Assembly: GCA_016302725.1 (NCBI GenBank)
Contig: JAEDNB010000005.1
Span: 1 to 26,144, forward strand
DNA: 26,144 nucleotides
Origin: Lentisphaeria bacterium
Lineage (GTDB): Bacteria; Verrucomicrobiota; Lentisphaeria; Oligosphaerales; Oligosphaeraceae
Direction: 5' to 3'
Positions within the stretch are counted from its first letter, which is position 1. Each line of letters begins with the position of its first letter. Below are positions 6,849 through 14,952 of this stretch, one piece after another. The translations under genes were made by a program, and so were the position numbers. A model generated the notes under the pieces. That model was given only the letters and a program-made list of their open reading frames with translations, made no database searches and was not told the DNA's origin.

Positions 6849-7433
6849 CTATTTGGCCGGCACCCGCAGCACCTGGCCCACCCGGATGTCGTCGGGGGAC
6901 TTGAGGCCGGGATTCAGGGCCATGATTTCCGCCACCGTGCATTTCGCGGCCTTGGCGATGGAGGAGAGGGTATCCCCGGCGATGATGGTCAATTCCTTGG
7001 CGGGGACGGAGGAAGCCGGGGGCGGGGCGGCGGGGGCGGCATTGCGCACCATGGTGGAGATATCCTTGGTGAGGGCCTTCCACTCCTCCTTCCGGGCCTT
7101 TTGGTCCGCCTCCAGGCTCCGCTGCAGTTCCGCCAGGCGGGTTTCCAGGGTTTGGTTTTGCCGGGCCAGTTCCTGGCAGACGGCGCGGAGGTCTTCCACC
7201 TCTTTTGCGTATTTGGTGATTCCCTCCTCCAGGGCGTCCAGCCGCATGGAGAGCTGCTTGTCCCTGGCGTTGGCCAGGTTCAGGTCCTCCCGCATGCCGG
7301 CCAGCACCTGCATCACCTGCTGGGCGCTGATGGCGCCGGCGGGCTGTTGCTGGGCAAGGAGGGGGTTCCCGGCGAGCATGGCCAGGGCAAGAAGGGCGAG
7401 GGGGGCGAAAGACAAAAGGCGGTAGTGGCTCAT
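6849..7433 (-). CDS. Exported coiled-coil protein with C-terminal LysM domain
   Basis: The 194-residue protein has a signal peptide: hydrophobic residues 6-22, likely cleavage after LLA at 27. Residues ~36-128 form a long Glu/Lys/Leu-rich helix with heptad character, probably a coiled coil. An Ala/Pro linker (132-145) follows, then a LysM domain (about 147-192: LTIIAGDTLSSIAKAAKCT ... LKSPDDIRVGQVLRVP). LysM binds GlcNAc-containing peptidoglycan, so the protein probably anchors to the cell wall in the periplasm. The architecture resembles envelope-division or periplasmic scaffold proteins, but no specific homologue is claimed. ATG 7433 has AGGGAG 9 bases upstream. It is the first gene of the minus-strand run ending at murB. 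Confidence 0.85.
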   Translation of the reverse strand: MSHYRLLSFAPLALLALAMLAGNPLLAQQQPAGAISAQQVMQVLAGMREDLNLANARDKQLSMRLDALEEGITKYAKEVEDLRAVCQELARQNQTLETRLAELQRSLEADQKARKEEWKALTKDISTMVRNAAPAAPPPASSVPAKELTIIAGDTLSSIAKAAKCTVAEIMALNPGLKSPDDIRVGQVLRVPAK

Positions 7434-7462
7434 GGTACCATTCTCCCTGTTCCGTGAAACGA

Positions 7463-7479
7463 GCCTCCGGCCCGGAGGC
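7463..7479. promoter_or_regulatory. 17-bp inverted repeat upstream of the LysM gene
   Basis: GCCTCCGG-C-CCGGAGGC is a perfect 8-bp palindrome with a one-base centre, 30 bases from the LysM start. It lies downstream of the candidate -10, so it could be an operator or a leader hairpin. A further GCCGGAGG half-copy follows at 7481-7488. Confidence 0.4.
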
Positions 7480-7490
7480 AGCCGGAGGAA

Positions 7491-7520
7491 ACCATAAATC
7501 CAGGTATTTAATTATGTCCT
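7491..7520 (-). promoter_or_regulatory. Candidate sigma-70-type promoter for the LysM-era-murB run
   Basis: On the minus strand AGGACA (7515-7520) and TATGGT (7491-7496) are separated by 18 bases of AT-rich sequence, the most AT-rich patch of the region. Each hexamer matches only four of six consensus positions, so this is a guess from sequence alone. Confidence 0.3.
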
Positions 7521-7550
7521 GCGACGCCGGATGGAGGCGTCTGCGGCAGG
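7518..7550. other. Hairpin-forming inverted repeat in the divergent region
   Basis: GACGCC (7523-7528) pairs with GGCGTC (7536-7541) around a 7-base loop, extended by CCTGC (7518-7522) with GCAGG (7546-7550) across a 4-base bulge. No T run follows on either strand. Nearby are a perfect 10-bp palindrome GGCCTAGGCC (7570-7579) and CGGGGA-AGCG-TCCCCG (7599-7614). The 234-bp gap 7434-7667 holds no gene that I can support. Confidence 0.4.
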
Positions 7551-7667
7551 CGCGGGGTTACTATATCCCGGCCTAGGCCTTCTGGGCCTTTCCCCCCCCG
7601 GGGAAGCGTCCCCGAAAATCCGGGATTCCCCCAGGGGCCCCATTCCCCTGTCCCCTTCCTTTTTCCC

Positions 7668-8876
7668 ATGTCCTCCCCCGACCATTCCCTTCCCTCCGCC
7701 GCCCAGGCCGCCCTCCGGGATTTCCTGAAACTGCACGCTTCCCCGCCCCGCCTGGGGGAGGGGCTGCCCGACGGGGCCACCCCCCTCCTGAAGAACCTCT
7801 GGTACTCCTGGAACCGGAGGCACCTCTCCTTCCAGTGGCTCCTCCAGCGCCGGTGCCGCAGACTGCGCCCCCGGATGCAGGGGCTGCTGGAATGGGCCCT
7901 CACGGAATGCTATCTGCTCTCGGGGCTTGCCCCCCACGACTGCGTGAACCTGGCCGTCCAGCACGCCCGGGACCAGTGGGGGAGCCAGGAGGCGGGCTTC
8001 GCCAATGGCGTCCTCCGGGGACTCCTTCGGGAGGCGCCCCCCGCCCCCGGCGCCCTGGAGCGCCTGCTGGAAAAGGCCCCGGACGCCCCCCGCTGGGGAT
8101 TGCCCGAGGAGCTCTGCCGGCGCTGGAAAAGCGCCCGGGGCAAGGAATGGACCGCCCTCCAGGCCGAGCTCCTCCAGCGTCCCGCCCCCGTCACCGCCCG
8201 GAGGCGTGGGAGCCTGGCCGACCTCCCCTTCCCCCTGGAATTCCAGGACACCCTCCGGCTCTTCCAGACCGCCCAGGGAGACACCCCCACGGACCTCTTC
8301 TATCTCCAGGACCCCTCCACCATGCTGGCCCCGGCCCTCATGGACCCCAGGCCCGGCGAATCCCTGGCCGACCTCTGCGCCGCCCCCGGCGGAAAATCCG
8401 TGGCCCTGGCGGAGCGGATGGACGGAAGGGGGCGCCTCCTCTGCGCCGATTCCGCCCCCCCCAGGATGGCACGCCTCCAGGAAAACCTGAAGGGCTTCCC
8501 CTTCGCGCTCCTCGAGGTCCGGGATGCCACACGCCCCGGGCTGCCCCCGGAAAGCCTGGATGGCCTCCTGCTGGATGTCCCCTGCTCCAACACGGGGGTC
8601 CTTCGACGCCGCCCCGATGTGCGCCAGAATTTCTCCCTGGCCCATCTTCGGGAACTGGTCGCCCTCCAGGCGCAAATCCTGGAGGCATGCGCCCCCCTGG
8701 TCCGGAAAGGCGGCAGGCTGGTCTACAGCACCTGTTCCATTGAAAGGGAGGAAAACCACGCCCAGGTGGCCCGCTTCCTTGGCGCCCACCCCGAATACAC
8801 CCTGGAGCGGGAGGAACAGCTCCTCCCTGGGGAAGAACACGACGGCGCCTACGCCGCCAGGCTCCGCAAGGCCTAG
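7668..8876 (+). CDS. rsmB: 16S rRNA (cytosine-C5) methyltransferase, RsmB/NOP family
   Basis: The family uses SAM to methylate C5 of cytosine in rRNA (C967 in E. coli for RsmB). The 402-residue protein has an N-terminal all-helical NusB-like region (about 10-140, with GFANGVLRGLL) and a C-terminal Rossmann methyltransferase domain. SAM motif: LADLCAAPGGKS (233-244). Two cysteines mark the m5C mechanism: C306 in DVPCSNTGVLRRRPD and C356 in VYSTCSIEREEN. QDPSTML (215-221) is the typical pre-motif. No Shine-Dalgarno precedes ATG 7668; the leader is a pyrimidine tract. The presence of the NusB-like part favours RsmB over other NOP/Sun members. Start choice is fair; function is well supported. Confidence 0.92.
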   Translation: MSSPDHSLPSAAQAALRDFLKLHASPPRLGEGLPDGATPLLKNLWYSWNRRHLSFQWLLQRRCRRLRPRMQGLLEWALTECYLLSGLAPHDCVNLAVQHARDQWGSQEAGFANGVLRGLLREAPPAPGALERLLEKAPDAPRWGLPEELCRRWKSARGKEWTALQAELLQRPAPVTARRRGSLADLPFPLEFQDTLRLFQTAQGDTPTDLFYLQDPSTMLAPALMDPRPGESLADLCAAPGGKSVALAERMDGRGRLLCADSAPPRMARLQENLKGFPFALLEVRDATRPGLPPESLDGLLLDVPCSNTGVLRRRPDVRQNFSLAHLRELVALQAQILEACAPLVRKGGRLVYSTCSIEREENHAQVARFLGAHPEYTLEREEQLLPGEEHDGAYAARLRKA

Positions 8877-8886
8877 CCACGACGGC

Positions 8887-8922
8887 CCCTCCCCCTCCCG
8901 GGCGATGGCCGGAGGGGGAGGG
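8887..8922 (+). terminator. Strong GC hairpin after rsmB, possible terminator
   Basis: Bases 8887-8898 pair perfectly with 8911-8922 (12 bp, CCCTCCCCCTCC), extended by two G-C pairs past a bulged C, with a 7-base loop. It begins 11 bases after the rsmB stop. The usual T run is missing, so termination is inferred from position and stability; it could instead block or shape transcription into comEC. Confidence 0.45.
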
Positions 8923-9001
8923 CGTGGGGCGTCCTTGGGAAGAGGGGGGAAAAGGGGAGAAGGGGGCGGCGCCAGGGGAAAGGGGGGCGACGGTACGGGG
9001 C

Positions 9002-10618
9002 ATGCCCTCCTCCATGCTACGCCAAATCCGCCGCCTTTCCCCCGCCTTCTGGGCCTTCCTGGGCCTGGGGATGGGGATGTACGGGGGCGTCCGGGGCTGG
9101 GGGAACTGGGCCAGGGGGGCGGCCCTCCTCTTCTGGTGGGTGCTGTGCCGCGCCAGCGGCTGCGGAAGGGCCCGGAGCCTGTCCTGGGGGCTTCTGCCCC
9201 TTTTGGGGATGGGATGGGCCGCCCTTCGGATTTTCCTCCTGGAGGCCCCCTTTGAGGAGGCCTTTCCCCGGGGACGGGGATACGGGGAGTTTTCCCTGAC
9301 GGTTGTGGAGACTCCCCTTGCCCAGGGCGCCCTGGCCCCCTGGGACAGCGGAGGGGGGCACGTGGTGGGGGAACTGCGGCAGGTTTCCGGGCGCCCCCTT
9401 CGCCGGCGGGTGCTGCTCCGGGAGGGGACGGCCTCCCGGCAGGCGCTTCTCCGGGGGCTTCCCGTGGGGACGCGGCTGCAGGGACGGGGGAGCCTCGTCC
9501 CCGTCTCCCAGGAAGGCGACCCCCTCTCCTCCTGGGGCGACTCCCTCCTTTCCCGGAGAATCCTCCGTCTCCTGGTGCTGGAGGAGTGGCGCGTGGCAGG
9601 CCGGGAGACGGGACCGGCGCTCTCCCTCCGGCAGGGGCTCCAACGCCTCCGGGAACTCCTGGGGGCCTGGCTGGTGGAGGGAGTGGACAATCCCCTGGAC
9701 GGGCAAATGCTCCTGGCCCTGGGGCTGGGCGCCGCCGAATGCCTCCCCCGGGAGTGGCGGCAGCGGCAGGCCTGGGCGGGGACCATCCACGTCTTCGCCA
9801 TTTCGGGCATGCATGTGGGCATGGTGGCCCTCATGCTGGGGGCGCTCCTCCCCTGGACGGGACTCCCCCTGGCCTGGCGGCGCCCCCTCCTGGCCCTGGC
9901 CACCACCGCCTACGTGGTGGTCACCGGCGCCTCCCCCTCGGGGATGCGGGCGCTGGCCATGACCCTGGCGGTGCTCTTCGCCAGGATGCGCTGGCGCGCC
10001 CCCTCCTGGCGCCATGCCCAGGGGCTCTCCGGACTGGCCGCCCTGGCGGCCAATCCCCTCTGCCTCCACAACCTGGGCTTCCTCTACTCCCATGCCGTGG
10101 TGGCCATCCTGCTCCTCGCCGCCCCACTCCTCCGGGAACTCCAGGACACCCTGCTGGAACGGGAACAATGGCTCCCCCGGGAGCGCCGAAGGCCCGGCCC
10201 CTCCCTGCTGGCACGCTGGCTGGCCGGCGCCCTGGGGGCCGGACTCCTGGCATGGCTTGCCGCCCTCTGCCTCGCCCTGGAAACCAATGGAAGACTGGGG
10301 ATGCTGTCCCCCCTGGTCAACCTCCCCCTGGGCCTCCTCATCTCCCTGGCCCTGGCCTTCTGCCCCCTCCGCCTTCTCCTGGGCCTCCTCCTGCCCGCAG
10401 GGACCCGCCTCTGGGCCGCCACCGCCCAAACCCTCATCCACCTGGCGGGAAGCCTCTCCCTCTGGGGAAGCCAGGGAAACTTCTGCCTTCCCGTGGCCTC
10501 CCCGCCCCCCTGGGCCAGGCTCCTTCTCCTCCTCTCCCTGGCAGGCCTCCTCCTCCGATGGGGCGGCCTGCGTCAGGAACGCCGGTATTCCGGGGGAAGG
10601 AAGGAATCGAAGCGCTGA
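9002..10618 (+). CDS. comEC: ComEC/Rec2-type DNA-uptake channel protein, short form
   Basis: ComEC forms the inner-membrane channel that carries single-stranded DNA into the cell during transformation. From ATG 9002 the protein has 538 residues: N-terminal membrane helices (about 15-80), a soluble beta-rich segment (about 90-200) matching the OB-like region of ComEC, then the competence domain. HVFAISGMHVGM (263-274) is the family signature, followed by VVTGASPSGMRALAM (306-320) and NPLCLHNLGFLYSHA (351-365). Several more membrane helices run to about residue 525. No metallo-beta-lactamase domain follows, so this is the short type, well below the ~750 residues of full-length forms. ATG 9014 and an upstream GTG at 8924 are alternative starts. 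Its last 46 bases overlap the convergent kinase gene. Confidence 0.88.
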   Translation: MPSSMLRQIRRLSPAFWAFLGLGMGMYGGVRGWGNWARGAALLFWWVLCRASGCGRARSLSWGLLPLLGMGWAALRIFLLEAPFEEAFPRGRGYGEFSLTVVETPLAQGALAPWDSGGGHVVGELRQVSGRPLRRRVLLREGTASRQALLRGLPVGTRLQGRGSLVPVSQEGDPLSSWGDSLLSRRILRLLVLEEWRVAGRETGPALSLRQGLQRLRELLGAWLVEGVDNPLDGQMLLALGLGAAECLPREWRQRQAWAGTIHVFAISGMHVGMVALMLGALLPWTGLPLAWRRPLLALATTAYVVVTGASPSGMRALAMTLAVLFARMRWRAPSWRHAQGLSGLAALAANPLCLHNLGFLYSHAVVAILLLAAPLLRELQDTLLEREQWLPRERRRPGPSLLARWLAGALGAGLLAWLAALCLALETNGRLGMLSPLVNLPLGLLISLALAFCPLRLLLGLLLPAGTRLWAATAQTLIHLAGSLSLWGSQGNFCLPVASPPPWARLLLLLSLAGLLLRWGGLRQERRYSGGRKESKR

Positions 10619-11223
10619 TGCTGCCCGGCCCGGTACTCCCTTGTCAGCGGCGCCCGGGCGGGATAGAGCCGTTCCCCGTCAAGGAGGGCGATTTCCCCAT
10701 CCGGGCAGTAGAAGAAATGCTCCGGCTTGCAGTCCCGGTTCCAGTCCAGCCCCGCCTCCTGGAGGCGGTCCAGGGTCTCCCGCGCCTTTTCCAGCGCCCG
10801 TTCCTTCACCTCCGGGGAGACCTGGGGGGAGCGCACCAGGGCCTCCACGGGAGTGCCCTCCAGCGCCAATTGGAGCATGGCCCCCCGCCGGGGGGGCAGC
10901 CAGGGGGTGTGCCGCAGATACGCCAGGATTTCCGGCACCCGGAATCCCTTCGCCCGGGCATTCTCCAGAAGGCGCACCTCCCGTTCCGTGTTGGTCTCCG
11001 GCGCCTTGAAGCGCGCCAGGCGGTGGAGGATGGCGGCAGGCTTGGTGTAGTAGTCCTTCTTCAGGAAGAGCACCCGCCCGTCCTCCAGGGGAATCCGGAA
11101 GGTGGCCCCCCGGGTGTGGCGGCTTACGCACTCCCCTCCCTCATGGCCGAGCAGCCCCTGGGGCGTATCCAGCCCCAGGGAAGAGAGCAGGGAGGCATAA
11201 CGGGGATTGATGACAATGCGCAT
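10573..11223 (-). CDS. Lipopolysaccharide kinase (InaA/Kdo kinase-like) family protein
   Basis: This is a small protein-kinase-fold protein of 216 residues. Kinase-like features: a beta-3 Lys in VLFLKKD (51-57, K55 or K56), a helix-C Glu in TNTEREVRLLE (77-87), a catalytic-loop-like GLDWNRDCKPEHFF (158-171; D164) and a metal-binding Asp in IALLDGERL (178-186; D182). This pattern fits the InaA/WaaP family that phosphorylates LPS core sugars. The HRD motif is divergent, so the substrate is uncertain. ATG 11223 has GGAAAAAG upstream. It lies 51 bases after ligA, probably in the same transcript, and its 3' end overlaps comEC antiparallel. Confidence 0.75.
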   Translation of the reverse strand: MRIVINPRYASLLSSLGLDTPQGLLGHEGGECVSRHTRGATFRIPLEDGRVLFLKKDYYTKPAAILHRLARFKAPETNTEREVRLLENARAKGFRVPEILAYLRHTPWLPPRRGAMLQLALEGTPVEALVRSPQVSPEVKERALEKARETLDRLQEAGLDWNRDCKPEHFFYCPDGEIALLDGERLYPARAPLTREYRAGQHQRFDSFLPPEYRRS

Positions 11224-11274
11224 GGTCTTTTTCCAGAATAGGGACTAGGGGAAGGCGGGTGCGGGGGCCTTCCG

Positions 11275-13551
11275 TCAGGGAGCCTCCTCCCCCTGGGGGC
11301 CTTCCCCCAGGAGGCGGAGGAGGCCGGCCTCGTCCAGCACTTGCACGCCCAGTTCCCGGGCGCGGTTGGTCTTGGTGGCGCCGGTGTTCTCCCCCGCCAC
11401 CAGATAGGTGGTCTTCCGGCTGACGGAATCGCTGACGGCGCCCCCCAGGGCGCGGATTTTGGCGGCAGCCTGGGTGCGCCCCATGGAGGCGAGGGTCCCC
11501 GTGAGGACGAAGACCATCTCCTTGAGGGGCTTTTCGCCTGTGGCCTCGGCCCCCTCGTCCCCCCCCTGGGGATGAATCCCCAGTTCCTCCAGGCGGGACA
11601 GCCATTTCCGCCCAACCTCCCCCTGGAAGAACTCCAGGACGCTCTGGGCGGTCTTGGGGCCGACGGAGGTGGTGACATAACCTCCCTTGCTGGAGGAGAA
11701 TTTCACCAGGCCCGCCCGTTGCAGGGCAGGCAGGAGGGCCTCCCGCCGGGCGGCGGCCTCCGCGTCGTTTTTCCTTTGCCGGTCGCCCTGGAGGTCCAGG
11801 AGCTCCAGGAGGGCCTTGAGGTAGGGGGAATCGGCCACCTGGGGGAGGTCCCGGTGGATGCGGCCCAGCTGGTATGCGGTGGCGGCGCCCACCTCGGGGA
11901 TGCCCATGGCCTGCAGCCAGTGGCCCAGGTCCTTTTGGCGTGCCCGTTGCAAGGCGGCCAGGACCTTGGCGGCATTCTTTGCCCCGAAGAGCCTGGGTTC
12001 GTCGGGGGTTCCCAGATTGAGGGAGGCCAGCTGTTCCTGGGTGAGGGAGAAGAGGTCGAGGGGTTCCCGGATGAGGTCGGCCTCGCAGAGGCTTTCCGCC
12101 ACCACATCCCCCAGGCACTCGATGTCCAGGGCATTCCTGTGGGCGAAATACTCCACCCGCCGCACATTCTGCGCGGGGCACTGGAGATTATCGCAGCGCC
12201 AGGCGGCGAACTGGGGGTCCCGGTGGATGGGGCCGCCGCAGGAGGGGCACCGCCCCCCCAGGCTTCCCGGCAGATCGTAGGGGACGGCCCCCTGGGGGCG
12301 CTTTTCGGGCAGCACCCGCACCACGGCGGGAATCACCTCCCCCGCCTTCTCCACCAGCACCATGTCCCCCACCCGGATGTCCTTCCGGGCAATCTCGTCC
12401 TCGTTGTGGAGGGTTGCCCGGGAAATGGTGGAGCCGGAGAGGGGGACCGGCTCCAGTTCCGCCACGGGGGAGAGGACTCCGGTGCGCCCCACCTGGATGG
12501 TGATGGCCTTCAGGCGGGTGGCGGCCCGTTCCGGCTCGTACTTGTAGGCCTTCGCCCAGCAGGGCGCCTTGGCGGTCATCCCCAGGAGTTCCCGCTGGCG
12601 GAAGGAATCCACCTTGATGACCGCGCCGTCGGTGTCATAGGGCATGGAGCGCCGGATTTGGTCCAGTTCCTGGATGGCCGCCTGGATCTCCTGGAAATCC
12701 CGGGCGATGCGGCACCACTTCTGGACCTTCAGCCCTAAGGCGCGGAAGGTCTCCAGGAGTTGCCGCTGGGAGGTGATTTCCATCCCCTCGATGCGGCCCT
12801 GGGTGTAGAAGAGGATGTCCAGGGGGCGGGTGGCCACCTCCCGGGAGTTCAGCAGCTTGATGGAGCCCGCCGTGGCGTTGCGGGCATTGGCGAAGGGCTC
12901 CAGCCCCTCCTCCTGCCGCCGCTGGTTCAGCCGGGCGAATCCCTCCCGGGGCAGGTAGCACTCCCCCCGGGCCTCGAAGAAGGCGGGGGGCCGGGGGGTG
13001 TCGAGGCGCAGGGGGACGGAGGGGATGGTGCGCACATTCTCCGTCACGTCGTCCCCCTGCTTTCCGTTGCCCCGGGTCACGGCCTGGACCAGGACGCCGT
13101 CCACGTAGCGCACGGCAATGGAGATGCCGTCGATTTTGGGTTCCACCACATAGACGGGGCTTTCCCCCTGCAGTCCCTTCAGGACGCTTTCATGGAAGCG
13201 TTCCAAATCCGCCGCGTTGTAGGTGTTTTCCAGGGAGAGCATGGGGAGGGTGTGTTCCACCGTCTGGAAGCCCTCCAGGGTCCCCCCGTGCATCCTGCGG
13301 GTGGGGGAATCGGGGGTGACGACCTCCGGGTGGGCGGCCTCCAGCTCCAACAGGGCATGGTAGAGCCGGTCGTATTCCTGGTCGGAAATCTCCGGGGTGG
13401 CCTCCACATAGTAGAGGTGGTCGTGGTGGCGGATTTGCGCCCGGAGGGCCTCCGCCTGCTCCCAGGGGGATTTTTCCGCCGACGCCGGCGAGGCGTTCCC
13501 CTGGTTCTCCCCGGGAAGGAAAAAGAGTTCGTCCTGATGGAACTTTTTCAT
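11275..13551 (-). CDS. ligA: NAD-dependent DNA ligase
   Basis: LigA seals nicks in replication and repair using NAD+. Domains in order in this 758-residue protein: an extra N-terminal tail (1-28); the Ia domain for NMN binding (about 29-95, HDHLYYVE and ISDQEYDRLY); adenylation domain with KIDG (K139 nucleophile); OB fold around 345-425 (TIQVGRTGVLSPVA, RATLHNEDEI); a four-Cys zinc finger (C435, C438, C453, C458); helix-hairpin-helix region (about 465-650); and a C-terminal BRCT domain (about 673-755, FVLTGTLASMGR). It is about 80-90 residues longer than usual, from the tail and an insertion around 575-625 in the HhH region. It starts one base after the mnmE stop with AGGA upstream. Confidence 0.97.
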   Translation of the reverse strand: MKKFHQDELFFLPGENQGNASPASAEKSPWEQAEALRAQIRHHDHLYYVEATPEISDQEYDRLYHALLELEAAHPEVVTPDSPTRRMHGGTLEGFQTVEHTLPMLSLENTYNAADLERFHESVLKGLQGESPVYVVEPKIDGISIAVRYVDGVLVQAVTRGNGKQGDDVTENVRTIPSVPLRLDTPRPPAFFEARGECYLPREGFARLNQRRQEEGLEPFANARNATAGSIKLLNSREVATRPLDILFYTQGRIEGMEITSQRQLLETFRALGLKVQKWCRIARDFQEIQAAIQELDQIRRSMPYDTDGAVIKVDSFRQRELLGMTAKAPCWAKAYKYEPERAATRLKAITIQVGRTGVLSPVAELEPVPLSGSTISRATLHNEDEIARKDIRVGDMVLVEKAGEVIPAVVRVLPEKRPQGAVPYDLPGSLGGRCPSCGGPIHRDPQFAAWRCDNLQCPAQNVRRVEYFAHRNALDIECLGDVVAESLCEADLIREPLDLFSLTQEQLASLNLGTPDEPRLFGAKNAAKVLAALQRARQKDLGHWLQAMGIPEVGAATAYQLGRIHRDLPQVADSPYLKALLELLDLQGDRQRKNDAEAAARREALLPALQRAGLVKFSSSKGGYVTTSVGPKTAQSVLEFFQGEVGRKWLSRLEELGIHPQGGDEGAEATGEKPLKEMVFVLTGTLASMGRTQAAAKIRALGGAVSDSVSRKTTYLVAGENTGATKTNRARELGVQVLDEAGLLRLLGEGPQGEEAP

Positions 13552-13552
13552 T

Positions 13553-14899
13553 TCATTTTCCTATGCAGAAACGGTGGAAGATGGTATCCAGGACATCGGG
13601 GTCCACGGACTGTCCCGTGATGCCCCCCAGGCTGGCGATGGCCCGCCGCAGGGGGATGGCCGCCAGGGCCCACTCCTGCAAGGCAACGAGGCCCCCGCAC
13701 TCCCCCAACGCCCCCTCCGCCTCCTCCAGAAGCCGGCCATGGCGGGCGCTTACCGCCACGGCGCCTCCCGACACCTCCTGGGCCTCGGACTCCAGCAGCC
13801 GGCGGGCCAGCAGTGCCCGGAGTTCCTCCACCCCCTCCCCCGTGGCGGCGGAAAGGGGCAGCAGCCCGGGGGGAGGCGAGGCCAGGTCGCACTTGTTGGC
13901 CGCCTGGAGCAGGACTCCCCGGTGGGGCCATTCCGGCCAGGGGGAGGCCTCGGGACGGGTGGCGTCCACCAGCCACAGGACGGCATCCGCCTCCGCAGCC
14001 GCCTCCCTGGCGCGGGCGATTCCATCCTGCTCCACGGGGTCCTCCGTGGAGCGCACCCCGGCGGTGTCCACCAGGTGGACGGGGATGCCCTGGAGGAGGA
14101 AATCCGCCTCCACCGTATCCCGGGTGGTGCCGGGGATGGGGGAGACGATGGCCCGTTCCCTTCCCAGGAGGCGGTTCAACAGGCTGGACTTGCCCACGTT
14201 GGGGGCGCCGGCGATGACCATGCGCGCCCCGTTGCGCAGGAGTTCCCCCTCCCGCCGGGTGCCGGCCAGGCGTCGAAGGGCCAGGCGGGTTTCCTCCAGG
14301 GCGCCCGCCAGCGCCCCAGGCTCCATCCAGTCCAGTTCCTCCTCCGGGAAATCCAGGCGGGACTCCACCTCGGAGAGGAGGAGGGCCAGGCGGTCGTAGT
14401 GTCCCTGGACCTCCCGCCTCAACTCCCCCGCCAGCTGGCGGTTGGCCAGGGAAAGGGCCCGCTCCGATTCCGCGGAAACCATCTCCGCCACCGCCTCCGC
14501 CTGGGTCAGGTCCAGCTTCCCGTTGAGAAAGGCACGGCGGGTGAACTCCCCCGCCTCGGCGGGACGCGCCCCGCAGGAGAGCGCCGCCTGGAGCGCCAGG
14601 CTCGCAGCCACGGCCCCCCCATGCAGATGGAACTCCACCACGTCCTCCCCCGTGTAGCTGCGGGGCCCCGGCATGTAGACCCCCAGGCAGGAGGCGTCCA
14701 GGCATCCCCCCGCCCGGTTCTGGAGACGCCCCAGAAGCATCCGGCGGGCATCCCCCGGCGCATCCAGGGGACGCCCGCGCCAGAGCGCACGGGCCACCGG
14801 AAGGCTCCCCTCCCCGGAGAGGCGCAATATGGCCACGGCGCCCCCGGGGGCGGTGGCCAATGCGCAGATGGTGTCGGAGGAGGAAGCGGGGGACGGCAT
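13553..14899 (-). CDS. mnmE: tRNA modification GTPase MnmE (TrmE)
   Basis: MnmE with MnmG makes the 5-carboxymethylaminomethyl group on U34 of certain tRNAs. From ATG 14899 it has 448 residues, the usual length. The N-terminal folate-binding domain begins DTICALATAPGGAVAILRLSG (9-29) with SYTGEDVVEFHLHGG (81-95). The G domain has G1 GAPNVGKSS (231-239), G2 GTTRDT (257-262), G3 DTAG (278-281) and G4 NKCD (335-338). The C-terminus is the diagnostic FCIGK with Cys445. An upstream ATG at 14956 overlaps the preceding stop as ATGA and would add 19 residues not expected in the family; this junction style recurs here, so the start is unsettled. No mnmG is in the window. Confidence 0.95.
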   Translation of the reverse strand: MPSPASSSDTICALATAPGGAVAILRLSGEGSLPVARALWRGRPLDAPGDARRMLLGRLQNRAGGCLDASCLGVYMPGPRSYTGEDVVEFHLHGGAVAASLALQAALSCGARPAEAGEFTRRAFLNGKLDLTQAEAVAEMVSAESERALSLANRQLAGELRREVQGHYDRLALLLSEVESRLDFPEEELDWMEPGALAGALEETRLALRRLAGTRREGELLRNGARMVIAGAPNVGKSSLLNRLLGRERAIVSPIPGTTRDTVEADFLLQGIPVHLVDTAGVRSTEDPVEQDGIARAREAAAEADAVLWLVDATRPEASPWPEWPHRGVLLQAANKCDLASPPPGLLPLSAATGEGVEELRALLARRLLESEAQEVSGGAVAVSARHGRLLEEAEGALGECGGLVALQEWALAAIPLRRAIASLGGITGQSVDPDVLDTIFHRFCIGK

Positions 14900-14952
14900 G
14901 GGAGAAAGGGAATCGGAGAGGAAGAAGAGGGCGCGGCGGGGCCTGTGGTGGG

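Noticed and set aside
8338..9906. Long Arg/Pro/Ser-rich frame on the minus strand opposite rsmB and comEC
   Set aside because: Composition is typical of a shadow frame, and it crosses two well-supported plus-strand genes.
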